DNA of 64,000 bases from Aegilops tauschii subsp. strangulata (lineage: Eukaryota; Streptophyta; Magnoliopsida; Poales; Poaceae): positions 155,224,627-155,288,626 of the forward strand of contig NC_053036.3 of assembly GCF_002575655.3 (NCBI RefSeq). The letters are read 5' to 3'. The translations under genes and the position numbers were made by a program. The first letter of the stretch is position 1. Every line of letters starts with the position of its first letter. Shown piece after piece: positions 33,013-43,923 of the stretch. The notes beneath the pieces are model-generated. The model was not told the origin of the DNA. It was given only the letters and a program-made list of their open reading frames with translations, and did not search any database.

Positions 33013-35091
33013 ATGGGGAAAGAAAAGACGGTGGCTCTGGAGCGCGCGAAGAAGGCGACGGCGAAGGCGAAGGGGAAAAAGTCCAGCCGGGGCGGATCCT
33101 CGTCGCGGTCCGGTTTGCCGCACGGCTGGATCCAGGGCGACTGGATCCGGTCGATGATCAGCTAGGACGACCTCGACGATCTGGCGGAGGAGGGGCTGAT
33201 TCCTCACGGATCGGCGCGGCTCCCGGAGGATGAGACCGAACCTCGACCGCGGGAGGGTGAGTGCGTCCTCCTTGCCACTCACATCGACCGTGGATTTTCT
33301 CTGCCTCTGCATCCTTTTTTCGGGCTTTCTTGAATTTCTTTGGAGCACAACTTCAACACTTTTCCCCCAATACCATCATATATCTTGCTCTTTCGTGCCT
33401 CTGTGCGAAAACTTCTTGGGTTGTCGACCACACTGGGGTCTCTTCAAGCACATTTTCACGTGTCGCTCCCAGTCGGTCAAAAAGGCTAACCCGAGTGACG
33501 AGAGGACTCAGGTGATCCAGATGTGTGGGGGTCTTGGGATTCAGATGAGGGGTAAGAGCTCTTTCCCAGCCATAACTCTTCCTGAGTCAGTACGAGGATG
33601 GCAGTCGACCTGGTTTTACTGCAAAGACCAACCGACTCCAGGTCAGTTGACTGGACTTCCTCCTTTTTCTATGGCTCGCGTAGAGAAGCCCTCCGCCTTG
33701 AAAGTGACTCCAGGGGAGAAAGCGGAGGTGAAAGTGCTGGTTGAGCGAGTGGTCTATCTCATCCATGAGGGCGTAACTGGAATGGATCTGCTGGAAGTCT
33801 TCCTCAGACGACGCATTCAGCCACTTCAAGCCCGCGACCATCCGATGTGGATGTATTCGGGCATTGAAGATTCCACTCGGGTGCACCCAGAAGAAGTCGA
33901 TGAGGATACGGTGGAGAAGTGGTTGAGGAGTATCACTGGCAACAAGGATAACCCCAGAGGAGCCAGGAGAATCCCTCCACTTGACCAATCCTATGAACCA
34001 GACAAGGTCCGATTCTGAATTACCAAGTGTCATCTTGATTTAACATGCAACTGTTTATGCTTCACCGACTGACTTTGTCTTGCTTGTTTTCTTCTAGGCC
34101 CTTACTGAAATGCATTCGATGCCCAACGGAGAGCAGGAGCAGGACCCGGAGGGGGAGGCAAGCGGAGGTGAAAGCGGCGAGTGGCATTCCGACGGAGATG
34201 GGGACGAGGAGAGCGACGACCCGAGTGACGAAGAAGAGGTCGACTCTCCTCCCCGCAGGGAAAGGCGATCCAAACTTACTCACGACCCGGCGAGCGCCCA
34301 TGACAAGGCGGCCGTTCAGACCGGGCAGTCGTCAAAGCGTCCTCGGACGTCCTCTCCGGCACCAACTGAAAAAGCTCCAAAGCAGTCCAAGGTTGTAGTG
34401 CAGAAGACTCGGAAGGCGCTGCTGAGAATCAAAATTGACGTTCCTGTTGCTTATGCGTGAGTGTTCTTGTTTCGCTTTTACTCGACGTTATGTGCTGTTT
34501 ATTTTTTCCTTGGTTTGACCGAATGAATCTTGAAACTGGCAGTGCCGCTACCTCTGGGACCTCTGCTTATAAGAATGAGGATGAGGAAATGGAAGATGCA
34601 GTGACCTCCAATCCGGGTACAATCCTCGTGATTTTGTCTTTGATTTGCCGATTGAACTGTGCTATATCCAATCGGGTGATGAAACTTTGGCGACTGATCT
34701 TTTTACAACCCTCAACGTCATTGACCTCCCCGACGATGATGAGGACGAGCCACAGAGGCCCTTGGGGAGAAGAAACAGGAAAACGTCCGCTGGCAAGACG
34801 CGTCAATCGACACCGGTGGTGGAACCGGTAATTCAGGACGCCGGCGATGCCAATCGGACTTCCGCCTCCTTCGCCATACCGCTGTCGAGTGCTCGGCCTT
34901 CCTCATCAGCTGCACAGACTCCCACCGATCCACCTTCACTTTTTGCTACACATCACGTCCCAGAGGACCAAGTGGGTGCTGCAAAAGAGGCTATACGCCA
35001 GACGGGCATTATGATGGAGATGTTGAAGATGGTGCAGGAAGCCAGCCAAGCTGCTTATGATGCCAGCTCCGCTCTCCAGAGCAACGTCCAG
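33013..35091 (+). pseudogene. Antisense gene of G1, PF04195-like (putative gypsy type transposon)
   Basis: The start at 33013 reads MGKEKTVALERAKKATAKAK, then GLPHGWIQGDW, an in-frame TAG (33163), and GLIPHGSARLPEDE. After a one-base loss near 33313 and another shift near 33390 it continues ENFLGCRPHWGLFKHIFTCR, WFYCKD and DLLEVFLRRRIQPLQARDHP. This order is typical of the PF04195 family in grass retroelements. Further exons follow after donor AAG|GT (34006): 34098-34455 (acidic, ending VPVAYA), from 34543, and to 35091. The late exons are Ser/Pro-rich with an EAIRQTGIMMEMLKMVQ helix. The gene runs against gag and ends where the element is deleted. It is clearly inactive. The role of the family is unknown. 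Confidence 0.65.
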
Positions 35092-35632
35092 GTTAGTAGA
35101 TCGTCGACTGACTCTTCTGGCTTGTTCTGTTAGGATATGGTACCTGAAAACTTTCTTTCCAAGAATCTTTGCATCTGTCTGCGCCTTGCATCTGTACACC
35201 CACTGGGTGTTTTGATTTGTCACTGAACAGATTCGCACTTTGAGCTGATAATGTTGTTGTCAATTGAATATTTTGACCAGTGGGGGCACGCTGAGTGCAC
35301 CCACTGGGTGTAGTCCCCGAGACCATAATTGACTGCGGGCAGTCGACTATGGTCTGAGCATCAGAATTTGAATTTCTTCACTCGGTCTGGTCGGGCCATA
35401 TCGAGTGGAACTTTGAACCAGTGGGGGCACGCTGAGTAATGGCAGTCTGAGACCACTTCAAATAACTGGGCATCGCCGGAGCGACCATGTTCACTTCTTT
35501 GTTGATGACTTTCAGTCGACTTTTGCTCTCAGCATCAGCAAAAATCATCAGAGTTGAATTGACGTGGGGGTAACCATCATCGTCCTCTTCCTTATCCTCA
35601 ACTTTGTCTGATTCTTTCTCCTTCTCTTTGGG

Positions 35633-37708
35633 CTATTTCTCTCGAAACTTCTGGATTAGGAGCCGACATTGTCGAGTGGTATGTTTCGGATAAATGAGAT
35701 TACCCTCCTCATCCTTTCTGGTGTGAATGTGGCATGGTAAATCCAACACATCATTTCCATCTTGATCTTTTACTTTCTTGGGGTTCCATGGCCCTTTGGG
35801 CTTCCCCTTGAACTTTCCTTGAGTCACTGCTAAGGCTTCTCCCGGAACAGCTGGCTCGGCTTTGCGCTTCTGCTTCCGACTGGAGTTCCCTCCCCCGGTT
35901 TCGTGGGTGACTGTTTTGTGCTTGCCACTCCGGAGCCGATCCTCCTCTTCACCATTAGCATACTTGGTGCCAATTTCCATCATTTGACTCAGAGACATAT
36001 CTCCGGTCCGACCGAACTTCAGATTCAATTCTCGATACTTGACGCCTTCCTTGAAGGCACAAACTGCTTGGTGATCAGACACATTCTCCACCGTGTGGTG
36101 CAACGTGATCCATCTCTGGATATAATCTCTCAAAATTTCTTTCGACTTCTGCACACAAGACTGTAGCTCTGTTAGCCCTGCTGGCCGTTTGCATGTACCT
36201 TCAAATGTTCTGACAAACACTCGGGCAAGCTCTTCCCAGCTATAAATACTGCCAGGTGCTAACTGATTCAACCACGCTCTGGCCGAGCCCTCTAACATCA
36301 GAGGAAGGTGCTTCATGGCCACTTCATCATTGCCACCACCAATCTGCACAGCCACTCGGTAGTCCTCAAGCCAAGTGTCAGGCTTCGACTCACCAGTGAA
36401 CTTGCTGACTCCAGTCGCCAACCTGAAGTTGGGAGGAATCACTGCTGCTCTGATGGCTCTGCTGAAACACTCGGGACCTGAAACATGCACCCTGCTGCCG
36501 GTCGGGTAATCTCTATCGTGGCCATCTCTGTGTGCTCTGTTCCTGTCAACCAGACCTTGAACGAGAATGGATCTCGCGTCCAAGCCCGGCTCCCGGGGGT
36601 CGACTGGAATCCTTCGCCCACCACTGTGAGGGTGCATGTCATCGTGTTGCCGAGGCGCGTATGACCCACTCCTTGGGGGAGGCGTGGGTACTCGACGACG
36701 ATCATACTGCTCTCGGTTTCTGTATTGATCCTGTCGATCTCCACGTCCCTCACGCCTTGGAGGTGATCTTGGGCTGTGAGCCGACTGAACTGTGTCTACC
36801 ATTACAGATCTACTATGAATCCTATTCCGAGACTGTGACACTGCTGTGTTCTGCTCCCCCGCCGCCCGGAGCAAAGCCCAGATCTGCATCAAACCCCTAC
36901 CAGCCTCCGTCTGGGAAGGCTGAATCGACTCTACTATTCGGGCAGCAGCTGTGAGATTCTGGATCGGAGTTCGATATACCTGGGTTGGAGGCGGCAAAAG
37001 TTGTCGTCGACTGGATTCACGAACTCGCTGCCGAGCACGCTCGTTGAGTGCGTGCTGGAGATTCTCCAGTCGAGTGCGCTCAGCCCAGTTGGCCAGGCGC
37101 ACCTCCTCCAAGGCCCGAGCCTCGGGGGTTTCTCCAACGATAGGAGTGTGAAGTGCATCCATGTTACGGTGGCGAAGCTCTTCCCTCTGCTGCGAAGAGA
37201 GGGGCTCGGGGCGGTACTCCTCGTGGACACGCGACGGATCACCTCCGACATCACCACCGTTGTCGCGGGGGAAGCCAGGAGGACTGCGCGGTCCGTTGAC
37301 CATCAGGACTTCCGCCGCGGGGTCACTGTTGTCGCACTCGGATGCGGTCTCAACGGAGCCAGTCGAACAGGCCGTAGAGAGTTTCGTCGGGCTCGATTGC
37401 CACGACTTGGGGGTGGCCGACTGGCGAGCCACCGCGTGCCTCACCCACCGCTGGAGCCTCGACCGACCGAAACGCTTGTGCCGGCGGGCAGCAGGGAGTG
37501 AAGACGCCACCGGAGCCGACCGATACTGGGTCGACGGCTGCCGCGGGACGACGCCACGGACGCACGCGCGAAAGTGCGTTGCCCCGCGGACGGGGAGCGC
37601 CTCGACGTCGAGTGGAGCTTCTTGGAGCCAAGCGGAGTCGTCGGCGACGAACACGAGCGCGTCGAGATGGATCTCCCGGCCCTCGGCCAATCCTCCGCCT
37701 GAAACCAT
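35633..37708 (-). CDS. gag: G1 gag polyprotein, intact
   Basis: Gag coats retroelement RNA and forms the cytoplasmic particle. The 691-aa frame is open. The N-terminal half is Arg/Pro-rich and disordered. The Retrotrans_gag domain occupies about residues 440-550 (FTGESKPDTWLEDYRVAVQI, then LEGSARAWLNQLAPGSIYSW, FVRTFEGTCKRPAGLTELQ). A basic tail (RKQKRKAEP, GKFKGKPKGPWNPKK) and a possible zinc-binding stretch with spaced Cys/His (CHIH, then HTTRQC) follow. The stop TAG at 35633 interrupts further matching sequence (PKEKEKESDKVEDKEED), so the ancestral protein ran on into the protease. The start at 37708 lies about 55 bases after the primer-binding site. It could act in trans with a related autonomous element. 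Confidence 0.8.
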   Translation of the reverse strand: MVSGGGLAEGREIHLDALVFVADDSAWLQEAPLDVEALPVRGATHFRACVRGVVPRQPSTQYRSAPVASSLPAARRHKRFGRSRLQRWVRHAVARQSATPKSWQSSPTKLSTACSTGSVETASECDNSDPAAEVLMVNGPRSPPGFPRDNGGDVGGDPSRVHEEYRPEPLSSQQREELRHRNMDALHTPIVGETPEARALEEVRLANWAERTRLENLQHALNERARQRVRESSRRQLLPPPTQVYRTPIQNLTAAARIVESIQPSQTEAGRGLMQIWALLRAAGEQNTAVSQSRNRIHSRSVMVDTVQSAHSPRSPPRREGRGDRQDQYRNREQYDRRRVPTPPPRSGSYAPRQHDDMHPHSGGRRIPVDPREPGLDARSILVQGLVDRNRAHRDGHDRDYPTGSRVHVSGPECFSRAIRAAVIPPNFRLATGVSKFTGESKPDTWLEDYRVAVQIGGGNDEVAMKHLPLMLEGSARAWLNQLAPGSIYSWEELARVFVRTFEGTCKRPAGLTELQSCVQKSKEILRDYIQRWITLHHTVENVSDHQAVCAFKEGVKYRELNLKFGRTGDMSLSQMMEIGTKYANGEEEDRLRSGKHKTVTHETGGGNSSRKQKRKAEPAVPGEALAVTQGKFKGKPKGPWNPKKVKDQDGNDVLDLPCHIHTRKDEEGNLIYPKHTTRQCRLLIQKFREK

Positions 37709-37761
37709 GCTGATGGGGATCTGAAAAATTGCAACTTCTCCAACAAGTTGCTAAGAAACCT

Positions 37762-37779
37762 GCCCCACGGTGGGCGCCA
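37762..37779 (-). other. G1 primer-binding site
   Basis: On the minus strand TGGCGCCCACCGTGGGGC follows the LTR by two bases. This is the usual primer-binding sequence of grass Gypsy elements, complementary to a tRNA 3' end. Confidence 0.85.
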
Positions 37780-37781
37780 AC

Positions 37782-38330
37782 TGTCGTGGTTCTAAGTCTG
37801 ACAGTAGAATGGGGGTAGGGATGTAGAGGCAAGATCCTAGCTATGGAGAAGCTGTACGCATGAGTTTTACAAGTTCAGGCCCTTCTCGGAGGAAGTAACA
37901 GCCCTACGTCTCGGAGCCCGGAGGCGGTCGACTGGATTATATGCGTGTGTGTTACAGGGGGTGCCAACCCTTGTGCATGTGGAGGGGGTGGCTTATATAG
38001 AGTGCGCCAGGACCCCGGCCAGCCCACGTTACAAGGGATTTAAGGTACATCAAGAGGGGGGCGTTACTGGTAACGTCCGTAATAAAGTGTTATAAATGGC
38101 TATTAAGTCTAGGAGTTAATGCTCGACCGTTGCTGTGTAGAGTGACTTTAGGTCTTCTGTCCGTCGAGTGTTTCTTGTTACGGTCGAGTGATCTTGATTC
38201 CTCCGAGTGGAAATGTTTCTGGTCGAGTGGGTGATGGTACCCCTCGAATGCTTCTGGCTTTAGAGTGATGTCCTTGGGGAGGGTATTTAGGTCAGGCCTG
38301 TGACCCTACCCTAGGTACATGTCCTCATCA
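37782..38330 (-). repeat. G1 5' LTR
   Basis: The 549-bp partner of 31922-32469 drives gag leftward. It ends TACATGTCCTCATCA before the GGGGG duplication. Confidence 0.9.
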
Positions 38331-38854
38331 GGGGGCCGGCCCCCTTCCTTCCCTCTCTCCTCCCCTTCCTTCTCTCCTACTCCTACTACTTGGAAGGACT
38401 CCCCCTCCTCCACTCCTTTATATACGGGGGAGGGGGGCTCCCCATAGACACACAAGTTGATCATTGATCTCTTAGCCGTGTGCGGTGCCCCCCTCCACCA
38501 TAATCCACCTCGGTCATATCGTTGCAGTGCTTAGGCGAAGCCCTGCGCCGGTAGCTTCATCATCACCATCATCACGCCGTCGTGCTGACGAAGCTCTCCC
38601 TCGACACTCTGCTGGATCGTGAGTTCGTGGGACGTCACCGAGCTGAACGTGTGCAGATCACAGAGGTGTCGTACTTTCGGTACTAGGATCGGTCGATCGT
38701 GAAGACGTAAGACTACATCAACCACGTTGTCATAACGCTTCTGCTTATGGTCTACAAGGGTACGTGGACAACACTCTCCCCTCTCGTTGCTATGCATCAC
38801 CATGATCTTGCGTGTTCGTAGGAATTTTTTTGAAATTACTACGTTCCCCAACAG

Positions 38855-38866
38855 TGGTATCAGAGC
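38855..38866 (+). other. C1 primer-binding site
   Basis: TGGTATCAGAGC lies one base after the 5' LTR end (CCCCAACA, 38853). It is complementary to the 3' end of initiator tRNA-Met, as in BARE1. Confidence 0.9.
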
Positions 38867-38929
38867 CAGGTTTATGCATAGATGTTATATGCACGAGTAG
38901 AACACAAGTGAGTGTGGTCGATAATAGTC

Positions 38930-41900
38930 ATACTGCTTACCAGCATGTCATACTTTGATTCGGCGGTATTATTGGATGAAGCAGCCCGGACCGACATTAC
39001 GCGTACGCTTATGCGAGACTGGTTCTACCGACGTGCTTCACACACAGGTGGCTAGCGGGTGTCAGTTTCTCCAACTTTAGTTGAATCGAGTGTGGCTACG
39101 CCCGGTCCTTGTTGAAGGCTAAAACAACACATACTTGACGAAAAATCGTTGTGGTTTTGATGCGTAGGTAAGAACGGTTCTTGCTCAGCCCGTAGCAGCC
39201 ACATAAAACTTGCAACAACAAAGTAGAGGATGTCTAACTTGTTTTTGCAAGGCATGTTGTGATGTGATATGGTCAAGACATGATGCTAAATTTTATTGTA
39301 TGATATGATCATGTTTTGTAACAGAGTTATCGGCAACTGGCAGGAGCCATATGGTTGTCGGTTTATTGTATGAAATGCAATCACCATGTAATTGCTTTAC
39401 TTTATCACTAAGCGATAGCAATAGTTGGTGAGACGACAACGATGCTACGATGGAGATCAAGGTGTCGTGCCGGTGACGATGGTGATCATGACGGTGCTTT
39501 GGAGATGGAGATCAAAGGCACAAGATGAAGATGGCCATATCATATCACTTATAATGATTGCATGTGATGTCTATCCTTTATGCATCTTATTTTGCTTAGT
39601 TCGGCGGTAGCATTATAAGATGATCTCTCACTAAATTTCAAGGTATAAGTGTTCTCCCTGAGTATGCACCATTGCGAAAGTTCGTCATGCCGAGACACCA
39701 CGTGAAGATCGGGTGTGATAAGCTCTACGTTCACATACAATGGGTGCAAGCCAGTTTTGCACACGCAGAATACTCGGGTTAAACTTGACGAGCCTAGCAT
39801 ATGCAGATATGGCCTCGGAACACTGAGACCGAAAGGTCGAGCGTGAATCATATAGTAGATATGATCAACATAGTGATGTTCACCATTGAAAACTACTCCA
39901 TCTCACGTGATGATCGGAAATGGTTTAGTTGATATGGATCACGTGATCACTTAGATGATTAGAGGGATGTCTATCTAAGTGGGAGTTCTTTAGTAATATG
40001 ATTAATTGAATTTTAATTTATCATGAACTTAGTCCTGGTAGTATTAGCATATCTATGTTGTAGATAAATAGCTCGCGATATTGCTCCCCGTTTATTTTGA
40101 TATGTTCCTAGAGAAAAATCAGTTGGAAGATGATAGTAGCAATGAAGCGGACTTGGTCCGTGATCTGAGGATTATCCTCATTGCTGCACAGAAGAATTAT
40201 GTCCTTGATGCACCGCTAGATGACAGACCTATTGCAGGAGCAGATACACACGTTATGAACGTTTGCAAGCTCGGTATGATGACTACTTGATAGTTTAGTG
40301 CACCATGCTTTACAGCTTAGAACCGGGACTTCAAAAATGTTTTGAACACCATGGAGCATATAAGATGTTCCAAGAGTTGAAATTGGTATTTCATACTCAT
40401 GCCCGTGTCGAGAGGTATGAGACCTCTGACAGTACTTTGCCTACAAAATGGAGGAGAATGGCTCAACCAGTGAGCATGTGCTCAAATTGTCTGGGTACTA
40501 CAATTGCTTGAATCAAGTGGGAGTTAATCTTCCAGATAAGATAGTAATTGACAAAGTTCTCTAGTGACTATCACCAAGTTACTAGAACTTTGTGATGAAC
40601 TATAATATGCAAGGGATGACGAAAGTAATTCCCGAGCTCTTCGCGATGTTGAAATTGGCGAAGGTAGAAATCAAGAAAGAGCATCAAGTGTTGATGGTTT
40701 ACAAGACCACTAGTTTCAAGAAAAAGGGAAAAAGAATAGAAAGGGAACTTCAAGAAGAATGACAAACAAGTTGTCACTCCCGTGAAGAAACCCAAAGCTA
40801 GACTCAAGCCTGAAACTGAGTGCTTCTACTGCAAAGGAAATGGTCACTGGAAGTGGAACTGCCCCTAGATACTTGGCGGATAAGAATGATGGCAAAATGA
40901 ACAAAGGTATATTTGATATACATGTTATTGATGTGTACTTTACTAGTGTTTACAGCAACCCCTCGGTATTTGATACTAGTTCAGTTGCTAAGAGTAGTAA
41001 CTCAAAACAGGAGTTGCAAAATAAACAGAGACTAGTTAAGGGCGAGGTGACGATGTGTGTTGGAAATGATTCCAAGGTTGATAAGATCACCATCGCACAC
41101 TCCTTTTACCTTCGGGATTAGTGTTGAAGCTAAAATAAATGTTATTTGGTGTTTGCGTTAAGCATGAATATGATTGGATCATGTTTATTGCAATACGATT
41201 ATTCATTTAAGTCAAAGAATAATTGTTGTTCTATTTACATGAATAAAAACCTTTTATGGTCATACATTCAATGCAAATGGTTTATTGAATCTCGATCGTA
41301 GTGATAAACATATTCATAAATATTGAAGCCAAAAGATGCAAAGTTAATAATGATAGTGCAACTTATTTGTGGCACTACCGTTTAGGTCATATTGGTGTAA
41401 AGCGCATGAAGAAACTCCATGCCGATGGACTTTTGGAATCATTTGATGCTTGCGAACCATGCCTCATGGGCAAGATGACTAAGACTTCGTTCTCCGGAAC
41501 AATGGAGCGAGCCACTGACTTATTGGAAATAATACATACCGACGTATGCGGTCCAATGAGTGTTGAGGCTCACGGTGGGTATCATTGTTTTCTGACCTTC
41601 ACAGATGATTTGAGCAGATATGTGTATATCTACTTGATGAAACACAAGTCTGAAACACTTGAAAAGTTCAAAGATTTTCAGAGTGAAGTAGAGAATCATC
41701 GTAACAAGAAAATAAAGTTTCTACGATCTGATCGTAGAGGCGAATATTTGAGTTACGAGTTTGGCCTTCAATTAAAACAATGTGGAATAGTTTCACAAAC
41801 TCATGCCACCTGGAACACCTAGCATAATGGTGTGTCCGAACGTCATAACCGTACTTTATTGGATATAGTGCAATCTATGATGTCTCTTACCGATTTACCA

Positions 41901-43720
41901 CTATCGTTTTGGGGTTATACATTAGAGACAGCTGCATTCACGTTAAATAGGGCACCATCTAAATCCATTGAGACGACACCTTATGAACTGTGGTTTGGCA
42001 AGAAACCCAAGTTGTCGTTTCTTAAAGTTTGAGGCTGCGATGCTTATGTGAAAAAGCTTCAACCTGATAAGCTCGAACCCAAATCGGAGAAATGTATCTT
42101 CATAGGATACCCAAAAGAGACTGTTGGGTACACCTTCTATCACAGATCCGAAGGCAAGATCTTTGTTGCTAAAAATGGATCCTTTCTGGAGAAGGAGTTT
42201 CTCTCGAAAGAAGTGAGTGGGAGGAAGGTAGAACTTGATGAGGTAATTGTACCTTCTCTCGAATTGGAAAGTATTTCTTCATTGAAATCAGTTCAAGTGA
42301 TGCTTACACCAATTAGTGAGGAAGTTAATGATGATTATTATGAAGCTTCAGATCAAGTTACTACCGAACCTCGTAGGTCAACCAGAGTACGTTCCGCACC
42401 AGAGTGGTACGGTAATCCTATTCTGGAGTTCATGTTACTTGACCATGACGAACCTACGAACTATGAGGAAGCGATGATGAGCCCAGATTCCGCGAAATGG
42501 CTTGAGGCCATGAAATCTGAGATGGGATCCATGTATGAGAACAAAGTGTGGACTTTGGTTGACTTGCCCGATGATCGGCAAGCCATAGAAAATAAATGGA
42601 TCTTCAAGAGGAAGACGGACGTTGTAGTAGTGTTACTATCTACAAAGCTAGACTTGTCGAAAAAGGTTTTTGACAAAGTTCAAGGTGTTGACTACGATGA
42701 GATTTTCTCACTCGTAGCGATGCATAAGTCTATCCGAATCATGTTAGCAAATTGCCACATTTTATGAAATCTGGCAAATGGATGTCAAAACTACATTCCT
42801 TAATGGATTTCTTAAAGAAGAGTTGTATATGATGCAACCAGAAGGTTTTGTCGATCCTAAAGGTGCTAACAAAATGTGCAAGCTCCAGCGATCCATCCAT
42901 GGACTGGTGCAAAGCATCTCAGAGTTGGAATATACGCTTTGATGAGTTGATCAAAGCATATAGTTTTATACGGACTTGCGATGAAGCATGTATTTACAAG
43001 AAAGTGAGTGGGAGCACTACAACCTTTCTGATAAGTATATGTGAATGACATATTGTTGATCGGAAATGATGTAGAATTTTCTGGAAAGCATAAAAGGAGT
43101 GTTTTAAAGGAGTTTTCCAAAGAAAGACCTCGATGAAGCTGCTTACATATTGAGCATCAAGATCTATAGAAATAGATCAAGACGCTTGATAAGTTTTTTC
43201 AATGAGTACATACCTTGACAAATTTTTGAAGTAGTTCAAAATGGAATAGTCAAAGAAGGAGTTCTTCCCTGTATTGCAAGGTGTGAAATTGAGTAAGACT
43301 CAAAGCCCAACCACGGCAGAAGATAGAAAGAGAATGAAAGTCATTCCCTATGCCTCAGCCATAGGTTCTATAAAGTATGACATGGTGTGTACCAGATCTA
43401 TTGTATACCCTACACTGAGTTTGGCAAGGGAGTACAATAGTGATCTAGGAGTAGATCACTGGACAGCGGTCAGAATTATCCTTAGTGGAATAAGGATATG
43501 TTTCTCGATTATGGAGGTGACAAAAGGTTCATCGTAAAGGGTTACGTTGATGCAAGTTTTGACACTGATCCAGGTGACTCTAAGTCTCAATCTGCATACA
43601 TATTGAAAGTGGGAGCAATTAGCTAGAGTAGCTCCGTGCAAAGCATTGTTGACATAGAAATTTGCAAAATACATACAGATCTGAATATGGTAGACCCATT
43701 GACTAAACTTCTCTCACAAG
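38930..43720 (+). pseudogene. C1 Copia gag-pol, decayed
   Basis: Order: gag (to 40870) with a zinc knuckle CX2CX4HX4C at 40821-40862; protease from about 40890 (GIFDIHVIDVY, VFDTSS); integrase 41300-42250 (WHYRLGHIG, then CEPCLMGK, FTDDLSRYVY, LRSDRRGEYLS); RT from 42380 (WLEAMKSEMGSMYENKVWTL, later [16 protein letters not shown]); RNase H from 43530 (GYVDASFDTD). Damage includes a TAG at 41820 inside the integrase core, a TGA at 42030 replacing a conserved Trp, several frame shifts, and the RT box changed from YVDD to YVND (43038-43049). The RNase H domain has a large internal deletion, joining it directly to the C-terminal EICKIHTDLNMVDPLTK. The element therefore cannot copy itself. Confidence 0.85.
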
Positions 43721-43744
43721 CAAAACATGATCACACCTTAGTAC

Positions 43745-43912
43745 TCTTTGGGTGTTAATCACATGGCGATGTGAACTAAGATTACTGAATCTAGTAAACC
43801 CTTTAAGTGTTGGTCACATGGCGATGTGAACTATGGGTGTTAATCACATGGTGATGTGAACTATTGGTGTTAAATCACATGGCGATGTGAACTAGATTAT
43901 TGAGTCTAGTGC
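43745..43912 (+). repeat. C1 3' untranslated short repeats
   Basis: Four imperfect copies of GTGTTAATCACATGGCGATGTGAACTA, each containing the near-palindrome TCACATGGCGATGTGA, precede the purine tract (GCAAGCAGGAGAC) and the 3' LTR. Confidence 0.8.
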
Positions 43913-43923
43913 AAGCAGGAGAC

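Larger units (their letters stand above)
31922..38330 (-). mobile_element. G1: small gag-only Gypsy element with antisense gene
   Basis: G1 is bounded by near-identical LTRs (31922-32469 and 37782-38330) and a 5-bp duplication GGGGG (31917-31921 and 38331-38335). The uninterrupted C1 3' LTR shows the empty site GGGTGGGGGGCCGGCC near 45065. The orientation is minus: the primer-binding site (37762-37779) adjoins the right LTR, and a purine tract (TTCGGGGGCTAA on the minus strand, 32481-32470) adjoins the left. It encodes gag on the minus strand. RT, RNase H and integrase are absent, so it is a deletion derivative like the TR-GAG class. The plus strand carries a separate degenerate gene. About nine substitutions and one indel separate the LTRs by eye, so it is one of the younger insertions here. 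Confidence 0.9.
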
